NCBI GenBank assembly: GCA_964444385.1
Contig: CAYUHD010000004.1
Span: 1 to 51,467, forward strand
Source: D2472 sp964444385
Lineage (GTDB): Bacteria > Pseudomonadota > Gammaproteobacteria > Magnimaribacterales > D2472
Direction of reading: 5' to 3'
Length of the DNA stretch: 51,467 nt
The position numbers and the translations under genes were made by a program. Of this stretch, positions 40,670 to 49,556 are shown piece by piece. Position 1 is the stretch's first letter; each line of letters begins with the position of its first letter. A model generated the notes under the pieces. The model worked only from the letters and a program-made list of their open reading frames with translations, ran no database searches and was not told the DNA's origin.

Positions 40670-42868
40670 CTATGAAGCGGCTAATTTTAGCGCTTCTTTT
40701 ACACCAACTGATACGACTCTAGAAACACCTGCTTCCTGCATCGTGATTCCCATTAAATGATCGCTTTTTTCCATAGAAATTTTATTATGCGTAATAAATA
40801 TAAATTGAACCCTATCAGACATCTCCTCAACCATAGCCACAAACCTGGTAGCATTTATATCATCCAGTGGCGCATCAACCTCATCCAACATACAGAATGG
40901 AGCTGGATTCAATTCAAACAATGCAAATACTAGAGAAAGAGCAGTCAAAGCTTTCTCTCCACCAGATAGTTGATAGATTGTCGCATTTTTTTTGCCGGGA
41001 GGCTGGGCTGAAAGTGTAATTCCTGAATTTAAAGAATCTCCATCAATTAATTGCAAAGCAGCTTTACCACCACCAAAAAGCCTCGGAAAAATCTCATTTA
41101 TTTTTGAATTCACAGCATTGAAGCTTTCATCAAACTTCATCTTAGACTCAACATCTATTTTCTTGATTGCACTTTGGAGCTTGTCTAGAGCCTCATTTAA
41201 ATCTTCTAATTGGGAATCTAATTCATCTATACGTTTAGCCTCCTCAGCAATCTCATCTGGAGCTGCCAAATTAATTGCTCCTAAAGAAATAATAGAAGAT
41301 TGAATGTTTGCTAGAGAAGTTTCAAGATTCGAAAGATCCATTTCTTGGAAATCCTCTGATTTAAGATCAGAAATAGAAATTCCAGCCTTTTTTAAAGTTT
41401 CTGATGCATTATCTAAATTAACTTCAAATGTTCTAAGATCCAGCTTTAAATTATTTAATTGCTCTTCCAAAGAGCGAAGATCTAAAGCAGCAATAGATTT
41501 TTTATTCTCAACATCTTGTATAGATACATCCACAACGGATTGTTTATGGCGAATAGAATTTAATTCTGATTCTGCTGTTGAGCTCTTTTCAACTAATTCT
41601 GCAAGATCACTTTCAGCTTTAAGTTTATTTTCTTTAGCTTGATTTAGCTGCTCGGAAATTTCATTCTGTCTAACTAAATATTCATTAGTTATATTCTTAG
41701 ATTGGGCTGAGGTAATTTTTAAGATACTAATTAATAACTCTTTTAACTCAGATGCTTTGCTACGTATAAAATCTGCACTTGAACCAAAATCTTTTAGAGC
41801 CTCAGAAATTGCATCTAATAAATGCATAGCTTTTTCTTTAGGGCTTATATTCTCTATACTTGATTCATTATCCAATGCCTCTGCATATCTCTCCTTTGCT
41901 TTAAGCAAATCTTCTTCATATCGAAAAATTGCCTTATTAATGTTTTGTAAGTTTGTTTCCTGTCTGGCAATCTCAGAACCAATTGTATAAAAGTTCTTTT
42001 GAGCTTCCTCGAAAGCTGACAAAACAGATGCATGCTCTGTCTTAATTTGATCAATTGATGTCTGATGAGTATTAACCTCTGCTGACTTTACAATTACTTG
42101 ATTATTCAGCTGAGAGATTTTTGAACTAAGAGAATCTTTTTTAGCTTTAGCGCTTAAAGTATTTAAAATTGAAATGTTTAACTTGAATTCTTTTTCTTCA
42201 ATTTGTAATTTTTTATACTTTTCTGCAGCTTTGGCTTGATTCTGTAACCGATTAACTAGTCTCTGAATCTCATCTCTAATATCTTTTACCCTTGATAAAT
42301 TTTCTTTAGTTTTTTTAATCCTCTGCTCTGTCTCTTTTCTTCTCTCTTTGTACTTAGATATTCCTGCTGCCTCTTCAATAAAGACTCTCATTTCTTCAGG
42401 TTTAGCGCTCACTATCTTTGACACCATACCCTGCTCAATAATGGCGTAGCTTCTTGGCCCAAGACCTGTTCCTAAAAAGATATCTTGAACATCTTTTCGC
42501 CTGCATCTTGTATTATTCATAGAATAGTGAGACTGTCCGTCCCTAGTCATCATTCTTTTTATCGAAATTTCATTGTATTTGGCATACGTACCGCCCAATT
42601 TTCCCATAGAATTATCAAAAAGAAGCTCGATGCTACATTGACCAGATGGCTTTCTTAAATCTGAACCATTGAAAATAACGTCGGACATAGACTCACCACG
42701 CAAGTTCTTTGCAGATAATTCCCCAAGAACCCATCTCACAGCATCAATAACATTAGATTTACCGCACCCATTGGGGCCAACAACGGCAACCATATTTGTA
42801 GGGAAAGATATCCTCGTGGGGTCCACGAAACTTTTGAATCCAGCCAGTTTGATGTGTTTAAGCTGCAT
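40670..42868 (-). CDS. smc: Smc-family chromosome segregation ATPase, short and lacking a hinge
   Basis: Both halves of the Smc ATPase head are present and closely follow Pseudomonas-type Smc: Walker A GPNGCGKSN (31-39), RGESMSDVIFNG, FLGTGLGPRSYAIIEQG, FIEEAAGISKYKERR at the N-terminus, and LSGGEKAL (634-641), CMLDEVDAPLDD (659-670) and FITHNK at the C-terminus. Total length is only 732 against about 1160. Coiled coil spans about 172-340 and 391-565, each about half the usual length. Where the hinge should be, only about 50 residues occur (343-390) with no match to the Smc hinge and no Cys for a zinc hook. The reading frame is uninterrupted. It is in the usual place beside zipA-ligA. Confidence 0.88.
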   Translation of the reverse strand: MQLKHIKLAGFKSFVDPTRISFPTNMVAVVGPNGCGKSNVIDAVRWVLGELSAKNLRGESMSDVIFNGSDLRKPSGQCSIELLFDNSMGKLGGTYAKYNEISIKRMMTRDGQSHYSMNNTRCRRKDVQDIFLGTGLGPRSYAIIEQGMVSKIVSAKPEEMRVFIEEAAGISKYKERRKETEQRIKKTKENLSRVKDIRDEIQRLVNRLQNQAKAAEKYKKLQIEEKEFKLNISILNTLSAKAKKDSLSSKISQLNNQVIVKSAEVNTHQTSIDQIKTEHASVLSAFEEAQKNFYTIGSEIARQETNLQNINKAIFRYEEDLLKAKERYAEALDNESSIENISPKEKAMHLLDAISEALKDFGSSADFIRSKASELKELLISILKITSAQSKNITNEYLVRQNEISEQLNQAKENKLKAESDLAELVEKSSTAESELNSIRHKQSVVDVSIQDVENKKSIAALDLRSLEEQLNNLKLDLRTFEVNLDNASETLKKAGISISDLKSEDFQEMDLSNLETSLANIQSSIISLGAINLAAPDEIAEEAKRIDELDSQLEDLNEALDKLQSAIKKIDVESKMKFDESFNAVNSKINEIFPRLFGGGKAALQLIDGDSLNSGITLSAQPPGKKNATIYQLSGGEKALTALSLVFALFELNPAPFCMLDEVDAPLDDINATRFVAMVEEMSDRVQFIFITHNKISMEKSDHLMGITMQEAGVSRVVSVGVKEALKLAAS

Positions 42869-42893
42869 TAATTTATCCTTTACCCATTTTAAA

Positions 42894-43682
42894 CTATTGT
42901 TCCTTTTTTAACCATTCGTTGGCATAAAAAAATAGTTCCTCTTGGTTGTCTTTTGAATACTTTAAATCTAAAGATTTAAATGATTGGAAGGTCGTATTAG
43001 AGCAATTGGCTTGTGCTTCAACTTTAATAATTTCTTGTTGCAAAAAAGCTGATGTAATATCAAAACCCCTGACCAAAGAATTTGATTTGTCTAATGTAAA
43101 AGGCTTATTTATATCTGGGGACAAAATTTCTCTGGTTGCAATATCTAGCTCTGGACCATTAGGAATGGAAACAAAAAATTTCAATGATTGCAATTTGCAA
43201 TTATGTGGGCTCTCAATGTTTATTAAAACTTTTGAATTTCCAAGGTTTGGATATTTTGCATCTCTTAAATCTGCCAACAAGTTGAAGATTGGAACTTGAA
43301 AGTTATCTCCTAAAAACTTTAAATTCAATGCCTTTAGAATGCTCTCTGCAGAGTTAAATGATTTAAGTTCTAAAGATTTATAAAAAACTTGAACTCCAAG
43401 CAGAAAGGATTCATCTTCTGAGGTCGTATTTTCTAAATATTTATTTATTAAAAAGTCATCAAATTCTCTATCTTGAATGATAGTATTAAGAACAGAATCA
43501 GATTGAGTTGCCTTAACCCATGACCCAGTCAAAGAGTTGCTAGAAAGAAAATTTAAAACAAACCCACCGAAACACAAGAACGTAAATAAAAATATTAAAG
43601 ATTTTTGATTTGATAATGGTTGTAGTAAATAAGAAATTACAGGTAATAATAAAATTACTGAAAGGGAAATGATCAATAACAT
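42894..43682 (-). CDS. ccmI: Cytochrome c maturation protein CcmI-like
   Basis: A 262-residue protein with two N-terminal membrane helices (about 1-20 and 28-47) and a periplasmic domain of repeat-like helices (YKSLELKSFNSAESILKAL), then a beta-rich end with VSIPNGPELDIATREI and VRGFDITSAFLQQEIIKVEAQANC, resembling the C-terminal part of CycH/CcmI that presents apocytochrome to the haem lyase. The assignment rests mostly on its place directly after ccmH (TAATG junction at 43682). An upstream in-frame ATG (43748) would overlap ccmH by 67 bp and is rejected. 25 bp later smc starts. Confidence 0.65.
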   Translation of the reverse strand: MLLIISLSVILLLPVISYLLQPLSNQKSLIFLFTFLCFGGFVLNFLSSNSLTGSWVKATQSDSVLNTIIQDREFDDFLINKYLENTTSEDESFLLGVQVFYKSLELKSFNSAESILKALNLKFLGDNFQVPIFNLLADLRDAKYPNLGNSKVLINIESPHNCKLQSLKFFVSIPNGPELDIATREILSPDINKPFTLDKSNSLVRGFDITSAFLQQEIIKVEAQANCSNTTFQSFKSLDLKYSKDNQEELFFYANEWLKKEQ

Positions 43683-44065
43683 TAAATCCTGCGCTTTAGA
43701 AAAAACATTGCTAGCATTATTGAAAAAAATATAAATGGTCCAAACCATAAAAAATAATTCGTACCTTCTAATGCGGGTCTGTAATCTGAAAAATTACCAA
43801 ATCTTTCTGAAACATACGTTTTTATTTCTTCATTAGAAGAGCCAGCAAGAACTAGTTCATAGACCTTATTTTTTAGATCACGGGATACAGGTGCGTCAGA
43901 ACTAGCAATGCTACCACTAGTACATTTTGGGCATCTTATCTCTGAGATCAATGAGTAGAATCTTTTTTCCTGCAACGAATCTTCAAATTCATAAACTATC
44001 TCATTAAAAGCTGGTATCGATAAGATAAAAAAAGAAAAAATTATTATTAATTTTTTGATCATCAT
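43682..44065 (-). CDS. ccmH: Cytochrome c maturation protein CcmH
   Basis: A 127-residue periplasmic thiol-oxidoreductase, with signal sequence, CxxC pair C45-x2-C48 in SEIRCPKCTSGSIASSDA (the family usually has LRCxxCQNQSI), then DLKNKVYELVLAGSSNEEIKTYVSERFGNF and a single C-terminal membrane helix starting at LWFGPFIFF. It keeps the apocytochrome CxxCH motif reduced for haem ligation. The start overlaps the ccmG stop as ATGA, and the stop overlaps the ccmI start (TAATG). Confidence 0.93.
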   Translation of the reverse strand: MMIKKLIIIFSFFILSIPAFNEIVYEFEDSLQEKRFYSLISEIRCPKCTSGSIASSDAPVSRDLKNKVYELVLAGSSNEEIKTYVSERFGNFSDYRPALEGTNYFLWFGPFIFFSIMLAMFFLKRRI

Positions 44066-44583
44066 GATCCCTGCCGAGCTTTCTTAATTAATGGAAGAAA
44101 AATGTTATCCCATTTTGTTTGATTCATTTCCCCTTGAATATAAGCTAAAACTTTATTATCAATAATTAAATAAGATTCAGGAGCCCCAGTAACACCAAGA
44201 TCAAAAGCTAAATCACCTCTTGGGTCATATATTGAGAATAAGTAAGGATTGCCATGCTTTCGAAGCCAAGCAATTGCCTTAGTATCTGAATCTTTATAGT
44301 TCAAACCTATAATTTGAATATTTTTATCTGATAATTCAGTTAAAAATGGGTGCTCAACAAGACAAGTAATACACCAACTTGCCCATACATTTATTAATTT
44401 TATTCCGTTTAATGACTTGGCTTGAATTGGATTTCCATTTAAATCATTTAATTGAAATTCAGGAAAACTCTTTGATTTAAAGTTTGAGAATTTAATATCC
44501 TCATCAACTAAAAGTACCCTAGCAAAAAAAACTAAAATAAGAATAGGAAGGAGCACTATTAAAAATCTTAAAAACTGATTCAT
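44062..44583 (-). CDS. ccmG: Thiol:disulfide interchange protein CcmG/DsbE
   Basis: A 173-residue membrane-anchored periplasmic thioredoxin. After a signal anchor (about 5-23), the fold shows INVWASWCITCLVEHPF with C71 and C74, then LGVTGAPESYLIIDNKVL containing the cis-proline region GAPES that typifies CcmG. It reduces CcmH or the apocytochrome and is itself reduced by DsbD/CcdA-type proteins; the DsbD-like gene at 1037 is a candidate. Four-nt ATGA overlaps occur on both sides. Confidence 0.94.
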   Translation of the reverse strand: MNQFLRFLIVLLPILILVFFARVLLVDEDIKFSNFKSKSFPEFQLNDLNGNPIQAKSLNGIKLINVWASWCITCLVEHPFLTELSDKNIQIIGLNYKDSDTKAIAWLRKHGNPYLFSIYDPRGDLAFDLGVTGAPESYLIIDNKVLAYIQGEMNQTKWDNIFLPLIKKARQGS

Positions 44584-46478
44584 GACATTTTCTTTTTAAA
44601 AATTGTTAAAAGCATCCCCAAAACCATTAGAGCAGCTGAAAACCAAATCCATTTTATAAAATAATTAATTTTTAGTGAAAAAGTCCAGCTACCATTTTCT
44701 AACTGATCACCGATCGTTAGGTACGTGTCTTTCAATACAGAGGCATGAATTGCTGATTCAGAGGTAATCTGACCTCTTGTAGCATATTTTCTTTTTTGAG
44801 GATTAAGAAATAAACTTTTTTTATCCTGTAAGAGAAAAACTTCTGCTGAGATAACATCATGATTTGAAGCTTTTAAAACTTTAATATCCTTAAAAAAAAA
44901 TTCTGTAACTGATTCATTGACTGTAACAGACTGACCAGGAGCAAGATTTAAGTTTTTTTCATAACTAAGAATGCTATTCATAGAAACGGCAAAAAATAAT
45001 AAGCCTAAGCCGATATGCGCAATTGCACTTCCTTTGTTGATAAACCTTTTATTAAAAATATTATTGATAGTTCGTAATGAATAACTAAAAAGAATAATTA
45101 GTCCAGAAAAAATTCCTATGTATGCAAGAATTGAAAAAATATTAGTTGTGTACCAAATAATATAAACAAAAAAGAGAGATAGAATAGTCGGTAGCACTGT
45201 GACTATAGATAAAATTCTCAGAGGCATGGAGCGCTGCCATAAAGCATCTACCGAAATCATAATAAATATAGAAGCAATAAGAATTAGTGGCGAAAAAATT
45301 GTATTGTAATAAGGTGGGCCAATACTAACTTTCTCTCCAGTTATAGATTCAATAATGAGCGGATAAGTTATACCAAGAAAAATAGAAAAGATACTTGTAA
45401 TCATTAAAATATTATTCATGGAAATAAATGATTCCTTTGATCCAGTCACCACTAATTTTGAAGAATGTAGAGAAGGTAAGCGATATGCAAGAATTCCCAT
45501 TGCTAATAATGTGATCAGACCAGAAAAACTCAAAAGATAAAGTCCTCTCTCAGGGTCATTAGCAAATGAATGAACGCTATCAATAATTCCAGACCTAACA
45601 ATGAAAGCTCCAAATAAACTTAGAGCAAAAATTAAAATTCCTAAAAACATTGTCCAAGTTTTAAGTACATTTGACTTTGAAGATGCAAACATTGAATGCA
45701 TAAAAGCTGTTGCTGCGAGCCACGGCATGAGGGCAACATTTTCTACAGGATCCCAAAACCAATAACCCCCCCACCCTAATTCATAGTATGCCCACCAACT
45801 TCCAAGCGTTATACCAATGGTTAGAAAAATCCAAGCTACAAAAGACCAATTTTTTATATCTCGCTCCCACTGCAATTCAAAATTTCCATTGAACAAGTAT
45901 GCTGTAATAAAACTAAAAGCAATTACGAATCCTACATAACCCAGATAAAGCATAGGCGGATGAATGGCTAGTGCCGGATCTTGCAAAACTGGGTTTATAT
46001 CCGCTCCTTCAAGTGCTCCAAAAGGCAAAATTCTTTCAAAGGGATTGGATGTTAAAAGCAAAAATAATAAAAAACCTAAAATGATTGAACACAACATCAT
46101 TAATGTTAATTTTTTTAAGGGGTGATCTTTTTCAAGTGAGTTAATAAACAAAAAGCTCCAAACCGCTAAAAAGAGTATCCATAAAAACATTGAGCCCTCA
46201 TGAGCACTCCATATTGAAGTTATCTTGTAGAAAACAGGTAATTGTGAGTTAGAGTGACTTGCTATATATGCGATCGAGAAATCATCACTTATAGCAAGAT
46301 AAACATACATGCCAAAAGAAATAAACACTAGCCAACATGCTTGATTAAAAAGTCTCAAGGAAAGCGTTACCTGATTAGGGTAAGCCTTACTAAAAAAGAA
46401 GAAGAAATTGAAGATCAAGACAAGGCTTAATAATACGACAGCTGATAAAGATAGAAAATGTGAAATCTCACCTATCAT
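44580..46478 (-). CDS. ccmF: Cytochrome c haem lyase CcmF
   Basis: Large polytopic protein that joins haem to apocytochrome with CcmH/I. The 632-residue length and about 14 to 15 helices match the family. The WWD haem-handling motif reads WGGYWFWDPVENVALMPWL, and the early HEGSMFLWILFL, LHPPMLY-type (AIHPPMLYLGYVG) and RSGIIDSVHSFANDPERG segments carry the conserved histidines. Overlaps ccmE and ccmG by 4 nt each. Confidence 0.96.
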   Translation of the reverse strand: MIGEISHFLSLSAVVLLSLVLIFNFFFFFSKAYPNQVTLSLRLFNQACWLVFISFGMYVYLAISDDFSIAYIASHSNSQLPVFYKITSIWSAHEGSMFLWILFLAVWSFLFINSLEKDHPLKKLTLMMLCSIILGFLLFLLLTSNPFERILPFGALEGADINPVLQDPALAIHPPMLYLGYVGFVIAFSFITAYLFNGNFELQWERDIKNWSFVAWIFLTIGITLGSWWAYYELGWGGYWFWDPVENVALMPWLAATAFMHSMFASSKSNVLKTWTMFLGILIFALSLFGAFIVRSGIIDSVHSFANDPERGLYLLSFSGLITLLAMGILAYRLPSLHSSKLVVTGSKESFISMNNILMITSIFSIFLGITYPLIIESITGEKVSIGPPYYNTIFSPLILIASIFIMISVDALWQRSMPLRILSIVTVLPTILSLFFVYIIWYTTNIFSILAYIGIFSGLIILFSYSLRTINNIFNKRFINKGSAIAHIGLGLLFFAVSMNSILSYEKNLNLAPGQSVTVNESVTEFFFKDIKVLKASNHDVISAEVFLLQDKKSLFLNPQKRKYATRGQITSESAIHASVLKDTYLTIGDQLENGSWTFSLKINYFIKWIWFSAALMVLGMLLTIFKKKMS

Positions 46479-46888
46479 ATTTTAGGTTCATCAATAGCTA
46501 ACTCAGGAGGCATATAGTTCTCGTCGTGTTTTGCAAAAATTTCTTCTGCTGCAAACATGCCATCTAGAAAATATCCAAGCATTACTACTCCGCTATTTTC
46601 TTTAAATAGATCTGGCGGCACACCGTCAAATGTTACTGGAACTTCATTTAAAAAATCTGTAACGAGAAAGTTAATCATGGTTCCATCTCTTTTTATAGAT
46701 CCGGTTTTTACCATCCCTCCCAACTTAATCCGATAACCAGGCTTGATATCTGCCTCCAGCATCTCAGATGGAGTATAGAAAAGGTCTAATTTTGAATTTA
46801 AAGAAAAAAGGATCAAAGAAATCCCTCCTGCGGATAAAATAAGAATGGTAAATAGCTTCCAAAGACGATTTTTTCTAACTTGAAGCAT
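46475..46888 (-). CDS. ccmE: Cytochrome c maturation haem chaperone CcmE
   Basis: Periplasmic haem chaperone held by one N-terminal helix. The 137-residue protein has the OB-fold core (PGYRIKLGGMVKTGSIKRDG, VTFDGVPPDLFKENSGVVMLGY) and the covalent haem ligand H121 in KHDENYMPPE, the H-x-x-x-Y type. Conserved length and motif spacing. Its start overlaps ccmD by 14 bp; its stop overlaps ccmF by 4 nt. Confidence 0.96.
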   Translation of the reverse strand: MLQVRKNRLWKLFTILILSAGGISLILFSLNSKLDLFYTPSEMLEADIKPGYRIKLGGMVKTGSIKRDGTMINFLVTDFLNEVPVTFDGVPPDLFKENSGVVMLGYFLDGMFAAEEIFAKHDENYMPPELAIDEPKI

Positions 46889-47051
46889 TTTTTATCTTTA
46901 TTTTATTTTGGATATTTTTAATTCTCCTTCTAACAATCACGAAACTAGCAATAATAATTGAGATACCGATTGAATAAACTAACCAAACATAAATGCCGTG
47001 ACCATTCATGTTTAAAATTGCATTAAAATTATCAAAAGCTAAATTAAACAT
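46875..47051 (-). CDS. ccmD: Cytochrome c maturation protein CcmD
   Basis: A 58-residue single-helix membrane protein that stabilises CcmABC-CcmE interaction. The N-terminal part MNGHGIYVWLVYSIG (residues 15-29) fits the CcmD motif G-H-G-x-Y-V-W-x-x-Y, followed by the helix ISIIIASFVIV and a basic tail RRRIKNIQNKIKIKN. It starts at 47051, overlapping ccmC by 8 bp, and stops at TAG 46875, overlapping ccmE by 14 bp. Position and motif both identify it despite the small size. Confidence 0.9.
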   Translation of the reverse strand: MFNLAFDNFNAILNMNGHGIYVWLVYSIGISIIIASFVIVRRRIKNIQNKIKIKNASS

Positions 47052-47775
47052 GTTCTAAAACCCATCTTTTATTTTTTTCTCTTGTAAATATGTAAGAACG
47101 ACTGTTTAAAATACCAAGTGAAATTAATGCAAAACCTAAGCCAATTACTGAAATAAATAATGGATACAGCATGGAGGGATCAATTGAGCTACTCCCAGAA
47201 ACTGAGATTGATGCTGGCTGATGGAGTGTTGACCACCAATCAACAGACTTTTTAATTATGGGTATATTAACAACTCCAACAACTACTAGTATGGACATAA
47301 GTCGATCTGCTTTTTCTAAATTAGAAAAAGCCCCGTGTAAAGTTAAAATCCCAAGATACATAATAAATAATATTAAGGTTGAGGTAATTCGTGCATCCCA
47401 CTGCCACCAAGTTCCCCATGTAGGAATGCCCCAAATAGACCCTGAAAATATTGCTATAAATGTGATCATTGCACCTATTGGTGCTGCAGATTTAATCAAA
47501 TAAGCTGCTAACTTTACACGCCATACAAGATGCATTAAAGCGCAGACAGACATAAAATAATAAATCATTTGAGCAAAAATATTAGCTGGCACGTGGAGAA
47601 AAATAATGCGATATGAATTTCCTTGAACAGCATCCTCTGGAGCAAATAATAAACCCCATATCCATCCAACTATTAACATAGAAACCCCAATAATGATGAA
47701 AAATGGATACAGTTTTTCTGTAAGATTTACAAAACTCTTGGGAGAAGAAAATTTATGGATGAATGCTGTAATCAC
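47044..47775 (-). CDS. ccmC: Haem exporter permease CcmC
   Basis: A 243-residue membrane protein with six helices. The tryptophan-rich haem-binding loop WGTWWQWDARITSTLILF is the CcmC/WWD signature, preceded by the FLHVPANIFAQMIYYF helix with conserved His, and WWSTLHQPASIS has the second His. It attaches haem to CcmE. It overlaps ccmD by 8 bp and follows ccmB after 25 bp. Confidence 0.96.
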   Translation of the reverse strand: MITAFIHKFSSPKSFVNLTEKLYPFFIIIGVSMLIVGWIWGLLFAPEDAVQGNSYRIIFLHVPANIFAQMIYYFMSVCALMHLVWRVKLAAYLIKSAAPIGAMITFIAIFSGSIWGIPTWGTWWQWDARITSTLILFIMYLGILTLHGAFSNLEKADRLMSILVVVGVVNIPIIKKSVDWWSTLHQPASISVSGSSSIDPSMLYPLFISVIGLGFALISLGILNSRSYIFTREKNKRWVLEHV

Positions 47776-47800
47776 AACAAGTATTATAAACCTAAGTTGA

Positions 47801-48463
47801 TTAATCTATATGTGTTTTTAAGGTTGCTGAGATAATTAAAGGCATGATGGCTGATACAACCAACCCTATACCTATCATTAATGTAATTATTGCTAAAAAG
47901 CCATCTCCATATTGAATGGTTCTTATCGCTCGACCTAACAAAATGATAACAGGCAATGCAAGCGGTAAAGATGAAAGAACTCCTAACATTGCTCCTTTGT
48001 TAATTGATAATGCATTGCCAAATGCAAACAAATTAAATAACAAAAGATTTGAAAGACTGAGCAATAAAAATACCTTAGGAAAACTACCGATAGCAACTCC
48101 ATTGGCAAATGAGAACAATGACGCAATAAAAGCAATTGGGATTCCAATAAAGCACACATATACAAGTATTTTAGAAAGCGTAACTTTATAAAAATCTTTT
48201 TCTATTAGAAATTCTTGCTCAAGAGATCCATCCTCAAAATCTTCTTCAAACATCCCTTCTGTTGCCACAAAAGCAGTCATTAGTAAAGAGACAACAATGA
48301 TAGAGAAATAAAATCTATTTAAGTCATACTGAGAAATATCTATGCTCAATGGAAAGGCTATCAGAACAAGTACCGTAATTAATAAAGGCCCCAACCAGGA
48401 CTTTAATTTATTAGACAGCTTAAAAGATTCAATCTTTATTAATCTAAACATTTTCTTTTCCAA
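47801..48463 (-). CDS. ccmB: Haem exporter permease CcmB
   Basis: A 220-residue six-helix protein. The acidic loop VATEGMFEEDFEDGSLEQEFLIE (an E-D-x-x-D/E-G-x-L-E-Q pattern) and LPLALPVIILLGRAI are typical of CcmB. It partners CcmA in the ABC transporter that releases CcmC-bound holo-CcmE. An alternative start MFRL at 48451 would leave an 8-bp rather than 20-bp overlap with ccmA. Confidence 0.93.
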   Translation of the reverse strand: MEKKMFRLIKIESFKLSNKLKSWLGPLLITVLVLIAFPLSIDISQYDLNRFYFSIIVVSLLMTAFVATEGMFEEDFEDGSLEQEFLIEKDFYKVTLSKILVYVCFIGIPIAFIASLFSFANGVAIGSFPKVFLLLSLSNLLLFNLFAFGNALSINKGAMLGVLSSLPLALPVIILLGRAIRTIQYGDGFLAIITLMIGIGLVVSAIMPLIISATLKTHID

Positions 48464-49028
48464 GATCTAAAACTTTACACTCTATGGTTGGTTGAATATG
48501 AGATGTAAGAATAAGACCAACTCCTTCTGATAGCTTTTCAACAAGAAAATTATTAAGTAGATCGCTGGTTACTTTATCAAGGCCAACAAAAGGCTCATCA
48601 AGAACTATCATTTGTGGAGACTCAGCCAAAACCCTAATTAAAGCTAATTTTTTTTGCTGCCCAAAAGATAAATTAGCTGCAAGTTCATCTTGAACATTTG
48701 TTAATTCAAGTTTTTGAAGCCATTTGAAAGCATTGGTTAGTTTCGAGTTATTAAATAATAATTCTAAGTTCTGAATTGGAGTAAGATAATTCTTTATGGC
48801 ATTTTTATGACCCAAATAAGAAATGTCTAAATCTTCAGTTGAATATCTAATGGAGCCTTTAGACGGAGAGGTGATTCCCAAAATAATTCTAAGCAAAGTA
48901 CTTTTTCCAGAACCATTAGCTCCTTTTATATATAGCCCATCTTCAGAATTTGCTTCAAATGAAAGGTTATGAAAAAGTTTTTTTTCATTTATTGAATATG
49001 AAATATTTTGAGCTGAAACAAGCTTCAT
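48444..49028 (-). CDS. ccmA: Haem exporter ATP-binding protein CcmA
   Basis: ABC ATPase of 194 residues. Walker A is GANGSGKST at 36-44, the signature is NLSFGQQKKLAL, Walker B MIVLDEPFVGLD, and H-loop LILTSHIQ. Small size and the LSFGQ signature are typical of CcmA. First gene of the ccm block; it starts 6 bp after the stop of the unknown gene upstream. Its stop overlaps ccmB by 20 bp. Confidence 0.94.
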   Translation of the reverse strand: MKLVSAQNISYSINEKKLFHNLSFEANSEDGLYIKGANGSGKSTLLRIILGITSPSKGSIRYSTEDLDISYLGHKNAIKNYLTPIQNLELLFNNSKLTNAFKWLQKLELTNVQDELAANLSFGQQKKLALIRVLAESPQMIVLDEPFVGLDKVTSDLLNNFLVEKLSEGVGLILTSHIQPTIECKVLDLGKENV

Positions 49029-49034
49029 AAAATT

Positions 49035-49550
49035 CTAATTTAAAAGAGATTTTGTCCTTATTGTAAGCGAAGGCAGTGGGTTTTGTGGATCTAATCGCAG
49101 GTAAAATCTTTTAGCTAGCTCAGCAAATGGATTGGCACCACTGTCTCCAAGACCGCCAACAGAAAAATATAATGATTTTGAAAAAAATATTCCCTGATCT
49201 AGTTGAGGTACTTTGTTTAGAAAAGTATTTAACTTTCCAATACTCTGAACAGTTCCCTTGAAATTGTTGCCGAAATGATACCAGCCCCAAAACTGGTATT
49301 CACTTCTGGAAAAATGAACAAGTTGTCTTCTAGCAATTTTTTTAGGGAAAGCTCCTGCGGGAATTATGGAAATAACCTTAGAATCTAATTCAGCAATTTT
49401 TGAATCTAGTAATGATGGCAACTCATCTAAGGATAGGAAGGGACAAAGTAAACACTCTACCCCTTCTTCGATTTTATAAGATTTAACCTTTGAAAGTCTT
49501 TCCTTAGAGCCAATAATTATATAACTGACATTAGGAAAATCTCTTAACAC
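49035..49550 (-). CDS. Unknown protein, possibly glycosyltransferase-2-like fragment
   Basis: A 171-residue protein with no certain family. It begins RDFPNVSYIIIGSKERLSK, and its second half (SRSEYQFWGWYHFGNNF, LDQGIFFSKSLYFSVGGLGDSGANPFAELAKRFYLRL) recalls the GDQGIFxRRxxFxxxGGF ending of TIGR04283-type GT-A glycosyltransferases. The nucleotide-binding DXD part is not visible, so it may be a divergent or reduced relative without activity. It is soluble, without signal peptide. It lies between metY (6-bp gap) and ccmA (6-bp gap) on the same strand and is probably co-transcribed with both. Confidence 0.55.
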   Translation of the reverse strand: MLRDFPNVSYIIIGSKERLSKVKSYKIEEGVECLLCPFLSLDELPSLLDSKIAELDSKVISIIPAGAFPKKIARRQLVHFSRSEYQFWGWYHFGNNFKGTVQSIGKLNTFLNKVPQLDQGIFFSKSLYFSVGGLGDSGANPFAELAKRFYLRLDPQNPLPSLTIRTKSLLN

Positions 49551-49556
49551 CCTGAC

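Noticed and set aside
40670..42868. Smc frameshift or pseudogene
   Set aside because: Both ATPase halves are in one open frame with all catalytic motifs intact, so this is a short but complete gene in the sequence as given; a collapsed assembly remains possible and is noted in the finding.
43683..43748. Longer start of ccmI
   Set aside because: It would overlap ccmH by 67 bp; the ATG at 43682 forms the usual TAATG junction.
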